This document shows, in pieces, positions 1-7,712 of a stretch of 10,173 bases of DNA. The notes under the pieces were generated by a model. The model did no database searches. It worked only from the letters and a program-made list of their open reading frames with translations, and had not been told where the DNA came from. Position 1 is the stretch's first letter. Each line of letters begins with the position of its first letter. This DNA is from Bacteroidota bacterium (GTDB lineage Bacteria > Bacteroidota > Bacteroidia > Bacteroidales > PUMT01), in assembly GCA_003567115.1 (NCBI GenBank), contig PXAP01000209.1:1-10173 (forward strand). Reading direction: 5' to 3'. The position numbers and the translations under genes are program-made.

Positions 1-118
1 CAGAACCGGAACAGTCATCAGAAACAGAACCGGAACCGGAACAGTAACCGAAACCGGAACCGGAACCGGAACAGTAACCGAAACCGGAACCGGAACCGGA
101 ACCGGAACTGGAACTGAG
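1..118. repeat. Imperfect 30-bp tandem repeat with an inner GGAACC hexamer
   Basis: Bases 31-60 and 61-90 are identical 30-bp units. Bases 1-30 match the unit at about 23 of 30 positions, and 91-118 are a decayed copy that turns into a pure GGAACC-type hexamer run. Both 6 and 30 are multiples of three, so copy-number change would not shift a reading frame. On the plus strand, frame 1 stops at 115-117 and frame 3 at 45-47 and 75-77. Only frame 2 stays open throughout; it encodes Thr-Gly-rich repeats and runs directly into the receptor gene. The array touches the window edge, so its full length is unknown. There are no unique spacers, so it is not a CRISPR array. Confidence 0.9.
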
Positions 119-151
119 GCCAAAACTTTTAATAGCCGCCCGGCATCCGTT

Positions 152-2446
152 ATGCTTTCACAGGACTATACCGTTACCGGCACAGTGACAGATGCTCATA
201 CCGGTGAAACTCTTGTCGGGACGTCCGTTTTCGTGCCTGAAATTCAATATGGCGTTACCACGGGTCAAAAAGGAACCTATAAGCTTTCACTGCCCCCGGG
301 TGAATACACGATCATTTTTTCCTTCGTGGGCTACGATAATTTTGAAACAGTGGTTGGCCCTGACCAGGATGTTGTTCTGGATGTTGAGCTGGCCAGTTCG
401 GGTGTGAGTATTGAAGAGGTTGTTGTTTCCGCCCGGGCTGCGGACAGGAATGTTGAACAGGCCGGAATGAGTACAATAGCCGTCAGTATGGAAACAATGC
501 GTAATATTCCGGCTTTCCTGGGTGAGGTTGATGTTTTGAGGAGTGTCCAGCTTTTACCCGGGGTGCAGTCCGCCGGTGATGGCAATACCGGGTTTTTCGT
601 GCGCGGGGGCAATGCCGACCAGAACCTGGTGCTTTTTGATGATGCGGTGGTGTATAACGCTTCCCATCTGTTTAATTTTTTCTCTGTATTCAATCCCGAT
701 GCAGTTGAAGATCTAAAACTTTATAAAGGCGGAATACCTCCATCTTACGGGGGGAGGTTGTCGTCGGTGCTGGACATAGGAATGAAGAGCGGCAGTCTTG
801 ATGAATACAGGATTAACGGGGGTATCGGCCTTATTTCGAGCCGTTTAAGCGTGGAGGGCCCTGTACAGGAGGGGAGGAGCAGCTTTTTGGTGGCAGGCCG
901 CCGGACTTACGCGGACCTGTTTTTGAAGCTTTCGCCGGATGAGAACCAGAGGGATACCCGTCTCTACTTCTATGATCTGAATGCCAAGATGAATTACGTG
1001 GTGAACGATCTGAACCGACTATTTCTTTCAGGGTATTACGGAAGGGATGTTACCGCATTCAGCGATCTGTTCGGATTTGACTGGGGAAATGCAACCGGCA
1101 GCATTCGGTGGAACAGGATATTCTCGGAAAGGTTCTCGGGTAATCTGTCGCTGCTCTACAGCAATTACCTGTTCAATATAACCGGCGATGTCGGCCCTGC
1201 CACATTCAGATGGCAATCGGATATAAATAACATTAATCTTAAAACAGATTTCACATATCTGCTTAATGATAATAACACTTTCTCATTCGGACTCCACAGT
1301 ATTTACCATATGCTCGATCCGGGCATCATAAGCGCTGCTGTAGAGGGAACCTCTGAAACTGCCATTGAGTTGTCGGCCGGAAACGCGCTTGAGCATGGCA
1401 TCTATTTCAACAATGAGCAAAGACTGTTTGATAACCGCCTGATCGTTGTATATGGTGCCAGGGTCTCTGCTTTCCAGGTTATTGGTCCCGGAAAACAGTA
1501 TGTTTTTGACAGGAGCGATCCGCTGGAATGGGAGGTGGCCGATACGATTTTCCTCGAAAGAGGGAATATCTATGACACTTTTAACGGATTGGAGCCGCGT
1601 GTCAGCCTGCGCTTCATTCTTGATGCCGGCAGCTCGCTGAAAGCAAGTTATAACCGGATGATACAGTATATTCAACAGGCCCAGAGTGCACAATCTGTCG
1701 CCCCATACGATGTATGGTACATGAGCAGCAATAATATTCCTCCCCAGGTGGCTGATCAGGTAGCCGTGGGGTATTTTCGCAACTTTTTGTCCGACAGGGT
1801 GGAGGCCTCTCTTGAAATTTATTATAAAGATCTGACCAATATATCTGATGTTATTGATAACGGTGATATACTTGGAAACGAGCTTCTGGAAGGGCAGTTG
1901 AGGGTGGGAGATGGCTGGTCGTACGGGGCAGAGATGCTGGTGCAAAAAGAGCAAGGGCGGTTTACCGGATTTGCGGGATATACATGGGCTAAAACCCGGA
2001 GAAAGATAGAGGAGATAAACGACGGGGAAGCTTATTATGCACCGAACGACAGGCGTCATGACCTGAGCCTCTCGGGCGGGTATGCAATTACTCCCGCTGT
2101 CAGCATGTCGCTTAATTTTGTCCTTTCAACCGGCAGGGCATTTACATTGCCGGTGGGAAAGATGCATTATCAGGGTGCTTTTGCTCCTATTTACGCGGAA
2201 AGGAACTCCAGCCGTCTGCCGGATTATCACAGGCTTGACCTTTCATTAACCTATACACCGGGGGGAGCTGAAGGGAACAGAAATTTCAGAAGCAGCTGGA
2301 ATTTTTCCGTGTTCAACCTTTACGGGAGGGTAAATCCAATCTCCGTATCTTTTGCCGAAAGCAGCGACCGTCCGGGAATACCCAGATCGTCATTTTTTTA
2401 TGTTCCGGGACCCATCCCGGCAGTAACATGGAATTTTAATTTTTAA
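152..2446 (+). CDS. TonB-dependent outer-membrane receptor with N-terminal carboxypeptidase-regulatory-like domain; N-terminus uncertain
   Basis: This is an outer-membrane active transporter, powered by TonB-ExbBD, with an unknown substrate. From the ATG at 152 it is 764 residues. Residues 7-82 form the CarboxypepD_reg-like beta-sandwich common in Bacteroidota receptors (TVTGTVTDAHTGE, later PPGEYTIIFSFVGY). The plug follows at about 100-215, with LLPGVQS, FFVRGGNADQNLVLFDD and KGGIPPSYGGRLSSVLDI. The rest is a beta-barrel rich in alternating aromatic residues, ending in Phe as expected for BAM-inserted proteins. The next gene encodes DUF4249, the usual partner of this receptor subtype. The start is odd: residue 1 lies only about six residues before the mature domain, so no signal peptide is present. 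SVMLSQDYTVTG resembles the end of a signal peptide plus the mature start. The frame is open upstream through the tandem repeat to base 2, so the true start may lie outside the window. The gene is visibly GC-richer than the minus-strand genes. The family call is secure; the start is not. Confidence 0.93.
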   Translation: MLSQDYTVTGTVTDAHTGETLVGTSVFVPEIQYGVTTGQKGTYKLSLPPGEYTIIFSFVGYDNFETVVGPDQDVVLDVELASSGVSIEEVVVSARAADRNVEQAGMSTIAVSMETMRNIPAFLGEVDVLRSVQLLPGVQSAGDGNTGFFVRGGNADQNLVLFDDAVVYNASHLFNFFSVFNPDAVEDLKLYKGGIPPSYGGRLSSVLDIGMKSGSLDEYRINGGIGLISSRLSVEGPVQEGRSSFLVAGRRTYADLFLKLSPDENQRDTRLYFYDLNAKMNYVVNDLNRLFLSGYYGRDVTAFSDLFGFDWGNATGSIRWNRIFSERFSGNLSLLYSNYLFNITGDVGPATFRWQSDINNINLKTDFTYLLNDNNTFSFGLHSIYHMLDPGIISAAVEGTSETAIELSAGNALEHGIYFNNEQRLFDNRLIVVYGARVSAFQVIGPGKQYVFDRSDPLEWEVADTIFLERGNIYDTFNGLEPRVSLRFILDAGSSLKASYNRMIQYIQQAQSAQSVAPYDVWYMSSNNIPPQVADQVAVGYFRNFLSDRVEASLEIYYKDLTNISDVIDNGDILGNELLEGQLRVGDGWSYGAEMLVQKEQGRFTGFAGYTWAKTRRKIEEINDGEAYYAPNDRRHDLSLSGGYAITPAVSMSLNFVLSTGRAFTLPVGKMHYQGAFAPIYAERNSSRLPDYHRLDLSLTYTPGGAEGNRNFRSSWNFSVFNLYGRVNPISVSFAESSDRPGIPRSSFFYVPGPIPAVTWNFNF

Positions 2447-2767
2447 AGAAGTATTTGTGAACAGGCTATGAGAACAAAATTTTGACTCTTTTTACAGGAG
2501 AAATCCTCATCAACTAAAGTTCATAAAGGTGATGTACACAGACCATAAGGATTTGACTTCGTCGACCTCACAGGTGTTATTATTCACTTTTAGCAATATA
2601 AATCAAATGTGACATTCATAAGGACAAAGAACTGAATATTGATTGTATGCAAAATATAATTCATTGATTTTTAAATTGAATTACCTGATTTGTAAGTATC
2701 AAATTATCCCGATTTCCTCTGACTGAAATAAGAAATTGAATAAAGGGGCACGGCAAAGAAAAACATT
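2447..2767. other. 321-bp intergenic region between receptor and DUF4249 genes
   Basis: I see no gene, RNA gene or strong terminator here. The stretch is AT-rich. TTTG at 2454-2457, then 19 bases, then AAATTTTG at 2477-2484 resembles a Bacteroidota promoter (TTTG, spacer, TAnnTTTG), but the usually conserved first T of the -7 element is missing, so I rate it weak. If real, it would leave a leader of roughly 275 bases before the DUF4249 start. The gap is longer than I would expect between two members of a receptor-lipoprotein pair, so separate transcription or a regulated leader is possible. Confidence 0.4.
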
Positions 2768-3643
2768 ATGAATTACAGGAATAGTTATAAAAACAGGCTT
2801 AAGCAAAATTTGCTTATACTGTTGGTGGGGGTTTTTCCGGTTATATTCACCTCATGTGAAAAAGAGGTGATACTTGATCTTTCGGACATGGAGGGTGAGT
2901 ACCTTATTGTGGAGGGGAATATTGATGATCAGTCCCCGGAACAGTGGATAAGGCTTACCGGTTCAAGTTCATATTATGATGTGACAACCGGTCTCCCCGT
3001 GAGCAATGCCTCAGTGACAGTTACCGATGGTACCACCGATTATGTTTTTACCGAAAGCAGCGTTGACACCCTGAGAGGCTATTATTATAACGATAAGATT
3101 GGTAACGAATTCAGCGGAGGAACTTATCATCTTACAATAGAACATGAAGGTGAGATATACACTGCCCAAAGTGAATTCAGACCGGTGCCGGTGATCGACT
3201 CGATAACCGTCGGGATAAATTTTTTCTCCGATATTGGTCTCACGGAAGATAAACTTTATGATATTTATATACATTTTGACAACCGGCCCGGGAAGGGTGA
3301 CTATTACCTTGCCGATTTTTTTATCAACGGCAGACTTCAGACTGCCCGTCCTACACAGAAAACCATATTCAGTGATGAAGACCTTGAGGAGTATGTTTCA
3401 CGCTCAGTGAAAACAGTCAATGGAAATGATCTGGAAAACGGGGATATTTTTTCCGTTGAATTAAGAAGCATTTCCAGTGATAAGTACGATTTTTACTTTA
3501 TTTTTCTTTTTCAGACCAACCTTTCGGGGAATCCTTTTGCCGGTGCTCCCCCTGCCAATATTCCCACCAATCTCAGTGAGGGTGCAAGGGGGTTTTTCCA
3601 GGTCTCTTCGGTTTCATCGGCTCAGGGTGAATTCAGATTTTAA
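2768..3643 (+). CDS. DUF4249 family lipoprotein, partner of the TonB-dependent receptor
   Basis: This 291-residue lipoprotein of unknown biochemical role probably sits at the outer membrane beside the upstream receptor. The N-terminus (MNYRNSYKNRLKQ, then a hydrophobic stretch at 14-27) is a type II signal peptide with lipobox FTSC, predicting lipidation at Cys30. The acidic EKE just after the cysteine fits Bacteroidota surface-export signals. The DUF4249 pattern follows: ILDLSDMEGEYLIVEGNIDD at 35-54, a beta-rich first half with VSNASVTVTDG at 78-88 and SGGTYHLTIEHEGEIYTAQS at 116-135, PVPVIDSI near 140-146, and a C-terminal NPF..APPANIPTNLSEGARGFF at 255-277. Family members are typically encoded next to TonB-dependent receptors of the type found at 152-2446, which suggests a substrate-capture or lid role like that of SusD; this is inference. 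Length is at the short end for the family, but no truncation is evident. The ATG at 2768 places the signal peptide correctly. Confidence 0.88.
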   Translation: MNYRNSYKNRLKQNLLILLVGVFPVIFTSCEKEVILDLSDMEGEYLIVEGNIDDQSPEQWIRLTGSSSYYDVTTGLPVSNASVTVTDGTTDYVFTESSVDTLRGYYYNDKIGNEFSGGTYHLTIEHEGEIYTAQSEFRPVPVIDSITVGINFFSDIGLTEDKLYDIYIHFDNRPGKGDYYLADFFINGRLQTARPTQKTIFSDEDLEEYVSRSVKTVNGNDLENGDIFSVELRSISSDKYDFYFIFLFQTNLSGNPFAGAPPANIPTNLSEGARGFFQVSSVSSAQGEFRF

Positions 3644-3649
3644 CAGGAT

Positions 3650-3672
3650 ACCTGGGAGCTATGCCCCGGGGT
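3650..3672 (+). terminator. Possible hairpin between convergent genes
   Basis: ACC-TGGG at 3650-3656 can pair with CCC-GGGT at 3665-3672, giving seven pairs (one G-T) with one bulged G and an 8-base loop. It starts 7 bases after the DUF4249 stop and lies in the 76-bp gap where two convergent genes meet, where a bidirectional terminator is expected. No U-tract follows, so it is not a canonical intrinsic terminator. Confidence 0.25.
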
Positions 3673-3719
3673 AGTTCATTGTAACCTTTAGAATAAACCT
3701 CCTTATTGGTTATGTTTTA

Positions 3720-4940
3720 TCAGGTATTGGATTCAGATAATCCGGGAATGTCAGACTTGAACATTCTCAGTATTACAGCCGATCTGACTGTCAGTGCCAT
3801 AACAAAAGGCATTATCATCCACGGAAGTGCCTGTGGCAATACCGGCCATGATAAAATAAGGATAACAAGCAAAACAAGGTTAACCAAAAAATAGTATTTA
3901 AGAATTTTAAGGTGCTTTTTTTCAGAGAAAAAAAAGATAATGATAAAATGAAGGGGATGTGCCCACAGGATATTCATATTCCATACCGTAACCTGATGGT
4001 CTGTCACGAACCACAGGAAAGTTATCAGTAAACCAAGCAATCCTGCAGAACCAAACAGTATTCTGTCGTACCACCATGAATACCTTTTTGATTGAAGGTT
4101 GTAACGTGATATGATTATCGTTGCCAGCAATACAAGCAAAAAAACCCACAACGGTGCATAACGGAACCGGGCTTGCGGCAGTTCGTTCCCCTCAAGAATG
4201 GTTTTACTTCCCGGGGTAAAATACTGAAGGTCATTTCCGGATCTGAATTGTGCATGCTCGAATACTGTCATCATATGATCGGGCAGGAACATGTAATCCC
4301 ACGGTGTAGCTGTTTTGTCGGCCGGCAGCCCCAGCGCAAGGTTTATTCCCAGTCTGGCCCAGGGCTTTTCAGTGAGGTAGGGCATCAGCAATTCCCTGAA
4401 GCTTTTGTCCGGTTCCAGGGGCTGGTAGTCAAATACAATTTCCCGGTTTATAGCTTCAACGAAAATATCACGTATACGGGTTGCACAATTATCGTAAAAG
4501 AAATCGTAGAGGTAATAACGGTTTTCCGGCAGATAATTGATAATTAATGAGTCAAAAAGATATTGCTGTTCCCCGGCCGTGATATTCAGCTCCTGCTCCC
4601 ATATCCACCGCTCTTCCATCATGTATTCATGCTGGAAATGCCGGTATTCTGAAACTGAAAGTATGTAGTTAAGTTTTCCACTAACGAAATTTGTATAAAA
4701 ATGGGGATCCGAAAAATCAAACGTGCCATAATTGAATACCCAATCCAGATCCAGAAGTGGATCTTCTACACGGATAGCACTGTGACCGAATACTGAGTAT
4801 AGTTCGTCTCCCGGAGAGCAGGTGAGAAGAGTGATCCTCGCCTGGTTGCTGAGCCCGATGCCCGGCCTTTGCGCAGAACAAACAGGTGGATTAAGAAATG
4901 TAACAGCAACAAATATTAAGATAACTGGTATTCTTGTCAT
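3720..4940 (-). CDS. DUF4105 / Lnb-domain integral membrane protein, possible lipoprotein N-acyltransferase
   Basis: This 406-residue envelope protein has an N-terminal signal segment (about 1-23, cleavage possible after CSA), a periplasmic domain (about 30-255) and roughly five C-terminal membrane segments (about 262-278, 294-312, 327-338, 348-365 and 372-390). The periplasmic part carries the DUF4105 hallmarks: LLTCSPGDELYSVFGHSAIRV at 38-58 split around His53, FNYGTFDFSDPHFYTNF at 69-85, LPENRYYLYDFFYDNCATRIRD at 137-158 with Cys152, and NMNILWAHPLH at 321-331. Pfam's former DUF4105 is now named for Lnb, the Bacteroides enzyme that N-acylates lipoproteins, a job done by Lnt in proteobacteria. 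His53 and Cys152 are the obvious candidate catalytic residues, by conservation rather than by test. Bacteroidota often carry paralogues, so this copy may have another substrate. It is convergent with a lipoprotein gene, which is suggestive only. A 417-bp gap separates it from rprY upstream, so it probably has its own promoter. Confidence 0.85.
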   Translation of the reverse strand: MTRIPVILIFVAVTFLNPPVCSAQRPGIGLSNQARITLLTCSPGDELYSVFGHSAIRVEDPLLDLDWVFNYGTFDFSDPHFYTNFVSGKLNYILSVSEYRHFQHEYMMEERWIWEQELNITAGEQQYLFDSLIINYLPENRYYLYDFFYDNCATRIRDIFVEAINREIVFDYQPLEPDKSFRELLMPYLTEKPWARLGINLALGLPADKTATPWDYMFLPDHMMTVFEHAQFRSGNDLQYFTPGSKTILEGNELPQARFRYAPLWVFLLVLLATIIISRYNLQSKRYSWWYDRILFGSAGLLGLLITFLWFVTDHQVTVWNMNILWAHPLHFIIIFFFSEKKHLKILKYYFLVNLVLLVILILSWPVLPQALPWMIMPFVMALTVRSAVILRMFKSDIPGLSESNT

Positions 4941-5357
4941 AAAAAAAGGTTCATGGATAAAGTAAAAGCGAAATTTAATTGCGGGCCCATTCCCCGGGGC
5001 TTAAAATGGGAAGAGCGGCAAAATAAAAAATTTAGTCAAAGAAACAGAAGATTCATCGCAACGTTTTGCGGGAAGCTTCATTTCTGCCAATTTAGCTTTT
5101 TCCCTTTAATTTTATTTTAATTCAGTTTAAATATTAGCGGCAATTTTCATTAAGGTTAATAATGTAAATACAAAAAAAAACGATGAAATGGGCAGATTAG
5201 TATTTGAAAGAAGGAGGGGGGTTATTAGATGATTGTTTCATAAACCTGGAGATTTTCTTGAGGCTTTGGACTTTGGGAAGAAAAAATCTTTGCCATAAGC
5301 ATGCCAGGGCGCTGATTTTCTTGTTTTTTAGAGGATAAATATATGAATTAATGAGGA
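4941..5357. other. 417-bp intergenic region upstream of the DUF4105 gene
   Basis: No gene is supported here. The region holds the 3' flank of rprY and the 5' leader of the DUF4105 gene. CCCATT at 4986-4991 and AATGGG at 5005-5010 form a 6-bp stem around a 13-base loop containing the palindrome CCCCGGGG (4992-4999). This hairpin would lie in the 5' leader of the DUF4105 transcript, about 45 bases before its ATG. A TTATTTTG on the minus strand (5019-5026) is one base off the Bacteroidota -7 consensus, but no -33 element lies at the right spacing. No convincing terminator was found after rprY. Confidence 0.4.
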
Positions 5358-6050
5358 TCACATTACCAGTTTAAAACCTTTGCCATGAACGTTTATAATC
5401 TCGACCGAATCATCATCTTTAAGGTATTTTCTCAGTTTGGTTATGTAAACATCCATGCTTCGAGCATTGAAGTAATTGTCATCCAGCCATATGGTCTTAA
5501 GTGCGAAATTGCGGTCCAGTATCCTGTTCTGGTTGCTGCACAGGAGCTTCAGCAATTCCGATTCCTTGGTGGTGAGTTTGATAACTTTATCTCCGATTTG
5601 AAGTGTTTGCTTTTTGATATCAAAAACATATTTTCCGATATTGAACTTATCTTGTGGAGGACTTTTATAAGTGGTGCTTGACCTCCTGAGTATGGCTTCT
5701 ATCCTGAAAAGCAACTCCTCCATACTGAAGGGTTTGGTAATATAATCATCGGCACCAATCGAAAATCCTTCGATTACATCCTCTTTCATCGACTTGGCAG
5801 TAAGAAATATAATGGGAATTTCCTGATCAACCTGCCGTATTTCTTTTGCAAGGGTATAACCATCTTTTACAGGCATCATTACATCAAGGATACAAATATC
5901 ATAGCGGTTCTTCACAAAATCCCTGAATGCCAGCTCGCCATTGGCAAAGAGATTTGTTTCAAAATCCTTGGCCTTAAGATATTCTCTTAACAGCAGACCC
6001 AGGTTCTCATCATCTTCAGCCAGCAGGATCTTAGTTTTGGTTGTTGTCAT
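5358..6050 (-). CDS. rprY: OmpR-family response regulator, RprY-like
   Basis: This is a 230-residue DNA-binding response regulator, cytoplasmic, acting on transcription after phosphorylation by the kinase encoded just upstream. The receiver domain (about 6-122) has the acidic pair Asp13-Asp14, phospho-acceptor Asp56 in ILDVMMP, Thr84 in FLTAK and Lys106 in ITKPFS. The C-terminal winged-helix Trans_reg_C domain (about 135-230) has KLTTKESELLKLL and the recognition-helix region NARSMDVYITKLRKYL, ending in VHGKGFKLVM. The run of motifs (DDENLGLLLREYL, GADDYITKPFSMEEL, WLDDNYFNARSMDVYI) matches what I remember of RprY from Bacteroides and Porphyromonas. Its ATG lies inside the last codons of the kinase gene, giving a 20-bp overlap and probable translational coupling. 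Its targets cannot be read from this window. Confidence 0.93.
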   Translation of the reverse strand: MTTTKTKILLAEDDENLGLLLREYLKAKDFETNLFANGELAFRDFVKNRYDICILDVMMPVKDGYTLAKEIRQVDQEIPIIFLTAKSMKEDVIEGFSIGADDYITKPFSMEELLFRIEAILRRSSTTYKSPPQDKFNIGKYVFDIKKQTLQIGDKVIKLTTKESELLKLLCSNQNRILDRNFALKTIWLDDNYFNARSMDVYITKLRKYLKDDDSVEIINVHGKGFKLVM

Positions 6051-7611
6051 CTGTTTCTTTGTTTAATGGCAGAGAAATATCGAACCTGGTGCCTTTTTTA
6101 TGTTCGCTGTGGATGCTTATGTTACCATTGTGTTCATCAACTATTTTCTTAACATAACTAAGGCCCAGGCCAAAGCCCTTTACATTGTGAATATTACCGG
6201 TATGTACCCTGTAAAACTGATCAAATATTCTTTTCTGATCTCTCTTGCTTATTCCAATACCTTTATCTTCAATAGATATGAATAAATTATTGTTGCTGTT
6301 TTTTGTCCTTACCGTTATGTGTGTGATACCATTACTGTATTTAACAGCATTGTCGAGGAGGTTAAAGATAATGTTTGTAAAATGTATCTCATCAACCTTT
6401 ACTATCGGATTTTTTGCATCCAGATTCTGGATTATCTCTCCATTCTGGTTCTTTACCTGAATAATAAAATTATTTACAACATTGCTTATCAGATCGTGAA
6501 TATCTGTTTCCTTTGGTTTGAGCTTCAGTCTTCCTTTCTCAAAAATAGCCATTTGCAACACTTTCTCAACCTGGAAGCCCAAACGTTTGCTTTCATCGTA
6601 AATAACCGTGGAAATATTCTCAAAGTTTTTATTTTCAAGTGGTATGCTATCGTCCTGCAACATTTGTGAAGCAAGAGATATTGTTGAAATAGGAGTTTTC
6701 AGCTCATGGGTCATATTGTTAACAAAGTCGGACTTTATTTCAGAAAGCCTTTTTTGTTTGATAATTATATAAATAGTAGAAGCGAAAGTAGCCAAAATTA
6801 TCAGTGTAAGAAAAGCGGAAGATCCGATCATGAATCCTACAGATTGCATTATGTATGATTCTTGTTCGGGAAAATACAGGGCAATATGGCTTGGATTCAT
6901 AAAGGCATCATTAGGGAAAAGCCTCCTTTTGAACATATTGGGTTTTTCCTGGAAATTTTCGGTGGTGAGCACAAATTTGCCATCCTGATTGCTAACGGCA
7001 AATTCGTAATCAATATTGATTCCTGCGCTGTGCATCTCTTTCTTTATAATGCTGTCCACAAGTGGTATGTTAAGACGTTTTTCAATGCATTTATTGTAAC
7101 TCATCATCTCGTCTATTATCTTCTCAATCATTACCGCTCTGTGTGAGATAGTATATCCCAGCCGGGAAGTTTCACTCATAATATTCTCAGGGCGGCTGAA
7201 GATCCTGATAGAATCAATACTGGACATGCTTATTTGTGGTGTAGAGAAAATGTTGAGCGATTCATTAGAATCCCTTTTATCAATCTTTTGTCCGGAATAA
7301 AAGTATCGGCTCTGCTGAAAACCCGGTTGATCGGCCGGGAAATACCGGGGATTAAAATTAATGGTGAATCCTGAAGAATAGGTTATGCTGTCAGCTACTG
7401 AAGAGGGGCGCAATTCATTAATTATCATTGATAAAGCTTCGTGTTTTTCTATTTCATGTGTTACCGTGCCCAATGTGCGGGATGCAATAAAATTGAATTG
7501 CTGTTCTTTTACCTTAACAGCATTTTTTATCCAGTTTCTTTGAACAATAATGAGGCCTGCGGTTGCAACAGACATTACACCTATCAGTATCCAGATAACT
7601 CTTCTGCTCAT
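6031..7611 (-). CDS. rprX: Membrane sensor histidine kinase, RprX-like
   Basis: This 526-residue inner-membrane kinase is the likely partner of the RprY-like regulator. It has a membrane helix at about 5-24, a periplasmic sensor region of roughly 230 residues with no domain I recognise, and a second helix at about 256-284. The cytoplasmic part begins almost directly with the HisKA dimerisation segment: phospho-acceptor His302 lies in NNMTHELKTPIS, only about 17 residues after the helix, so there is no room for a HAMP domain. The HATPase_c domain has the N-box NLLDNAVKYS (417-426), G1 box EDKGIGI (448-454), F-box RIFDQFYRV and G2 box GFGLGLSYV (479-487). All catalytic boxes are intact. Single-domain architecture and pairing with RprY support the rprX name; the signal sensed is unknown. 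A match to the Bacteroidota -7 element lies just before its ATG, suggesting its own promoter. Confidence 0.92.
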   Translation of the reverse strand: MSRRVIWILIGVMSVATAGLIIVQRNWIKNAVKVKEQQFNFIASRTLGTVTHEIEKHEALSMIINELRPSSVADSITYSSGFTINFNPRYFPADQPGFQQSRYFYSGQKIDKRDSNESLNIFSTPQISMSSIDSIRIFSRPENIMSETSRLGYTISHRAVMIEKIIDEMMSYNKCIEKRLNIPLVDSIIKKEMHSAGINIDYEFAVSNQDGKFVLTTENFQEKPNMFKRRLFPNDAFMNPSHIALYFPEQESYIMQSVGFMIGSSAFLTLIILATFASTIYIIIKQKRLSEIKSDFVNNMTHELKTPISTISLASQMLQDDSIPLENKNFENISTVIYDESKRLGFQVEKVLQMAIFEKGRLKLKPKETDIHDLISNVVNNFIIQVKNQNGEIIQNLDAKNPIVKVDEIHFTNIIFNLLDNAVKYSNGITHITVRTKNSNNNLFISIEDKGIGISKRDQKRIFDQFYRVHTGNIHNVKGFGLGLSYVKKIVDEHNGNISIHSEHKKGTRFDISLPLNKETDDNNQN

Positions 7612-7635
7612 GGCTGCTGTTTTTTATGGTTATTA

Positions 7636-7661
7636 CAAAGATAGTTCACTGTAATCAGCAA
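7636..7661 (-). promoter_or_regulatory. Probable promoter of rprXY
   Basis: On the minus strand TATCTTTG (7636-7643) is a full match to the Bacteroidota -7 consensus TAnnTTTG. A TTG lies 15 bases upstream (7659-7661), slightly closer than the usual 17-23. Transcription would start near 7629, about 18 bases before the kinase ATG. The -7 element is convincing; the -33 element is weak. Confidence 0.45.
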
Positions 7662-7676
7662 CGGTGAATCTTTAAC

Positions 7677-7712
7677 ACTTTTTAACGCATAAATTATTTT
7701 GCGGTAAAAAGT
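7677..7712 (-). promoter_or_regulatory. 12-bp inverted repeat between the IPExxxVDY gene and rprX
   Basis: ACTTTTTAACGC (7677-7688) and GCGGTAAAAAGT (7701-7712) are reverse complements except for one position and surround a 12-base AT-rich centre. The dyad starts 16 bases after the stop of the IPExxxVDY gene and lies about 33 bases upstream of the rprX -7 element. It could be an AT-rich transcript end for the fabF-rnc block or an operator for rprXY. The U-run is in the first arm on the minus strand, not after the hairpin, so it is not a canonical terminator. Confidence 0.4.

Noticed and set aside
1..117. End of an upstream gene in frame 1 (Asn-Arg repeats, stop at 115) or frame 3 (Glu-Pro repeats, stop at 45)
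   Set aside because: Both read only repeat sequence up to the window edge, so there is no independent evidence for a gene in either frame.
1..118. CRISPR array
   Set aside because: Units are contiguous and of low complexity, with no unique spacers between repeats.
1283..2059. 258-residue open frame antisense to the receptor
   Set aside because: It is a shadow of the receptor frame, with no recognisable domain; the receptor barrel reading is clearly the coding one.
5212..5245. GGAGG-like purine run followed by an ATG on the plus strand
   Set aside because: The reading frame is four codons long, and Bacteroidota rely little on Shine-Dalgarno sequences.
5281..5335. Intrinsic terminator after rprY (GCC-N13-GGC followed by a T-run on the minus strand)
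   Set aside because: The stem is only 3 bp, too weak to support the call despite the T-run.
6319..6669. 116-residue plus-strand open frame opposite the kinase
   Set aside because: It is antisense to the conserved catalytic core of the histidine kinase, with no family resemblance.
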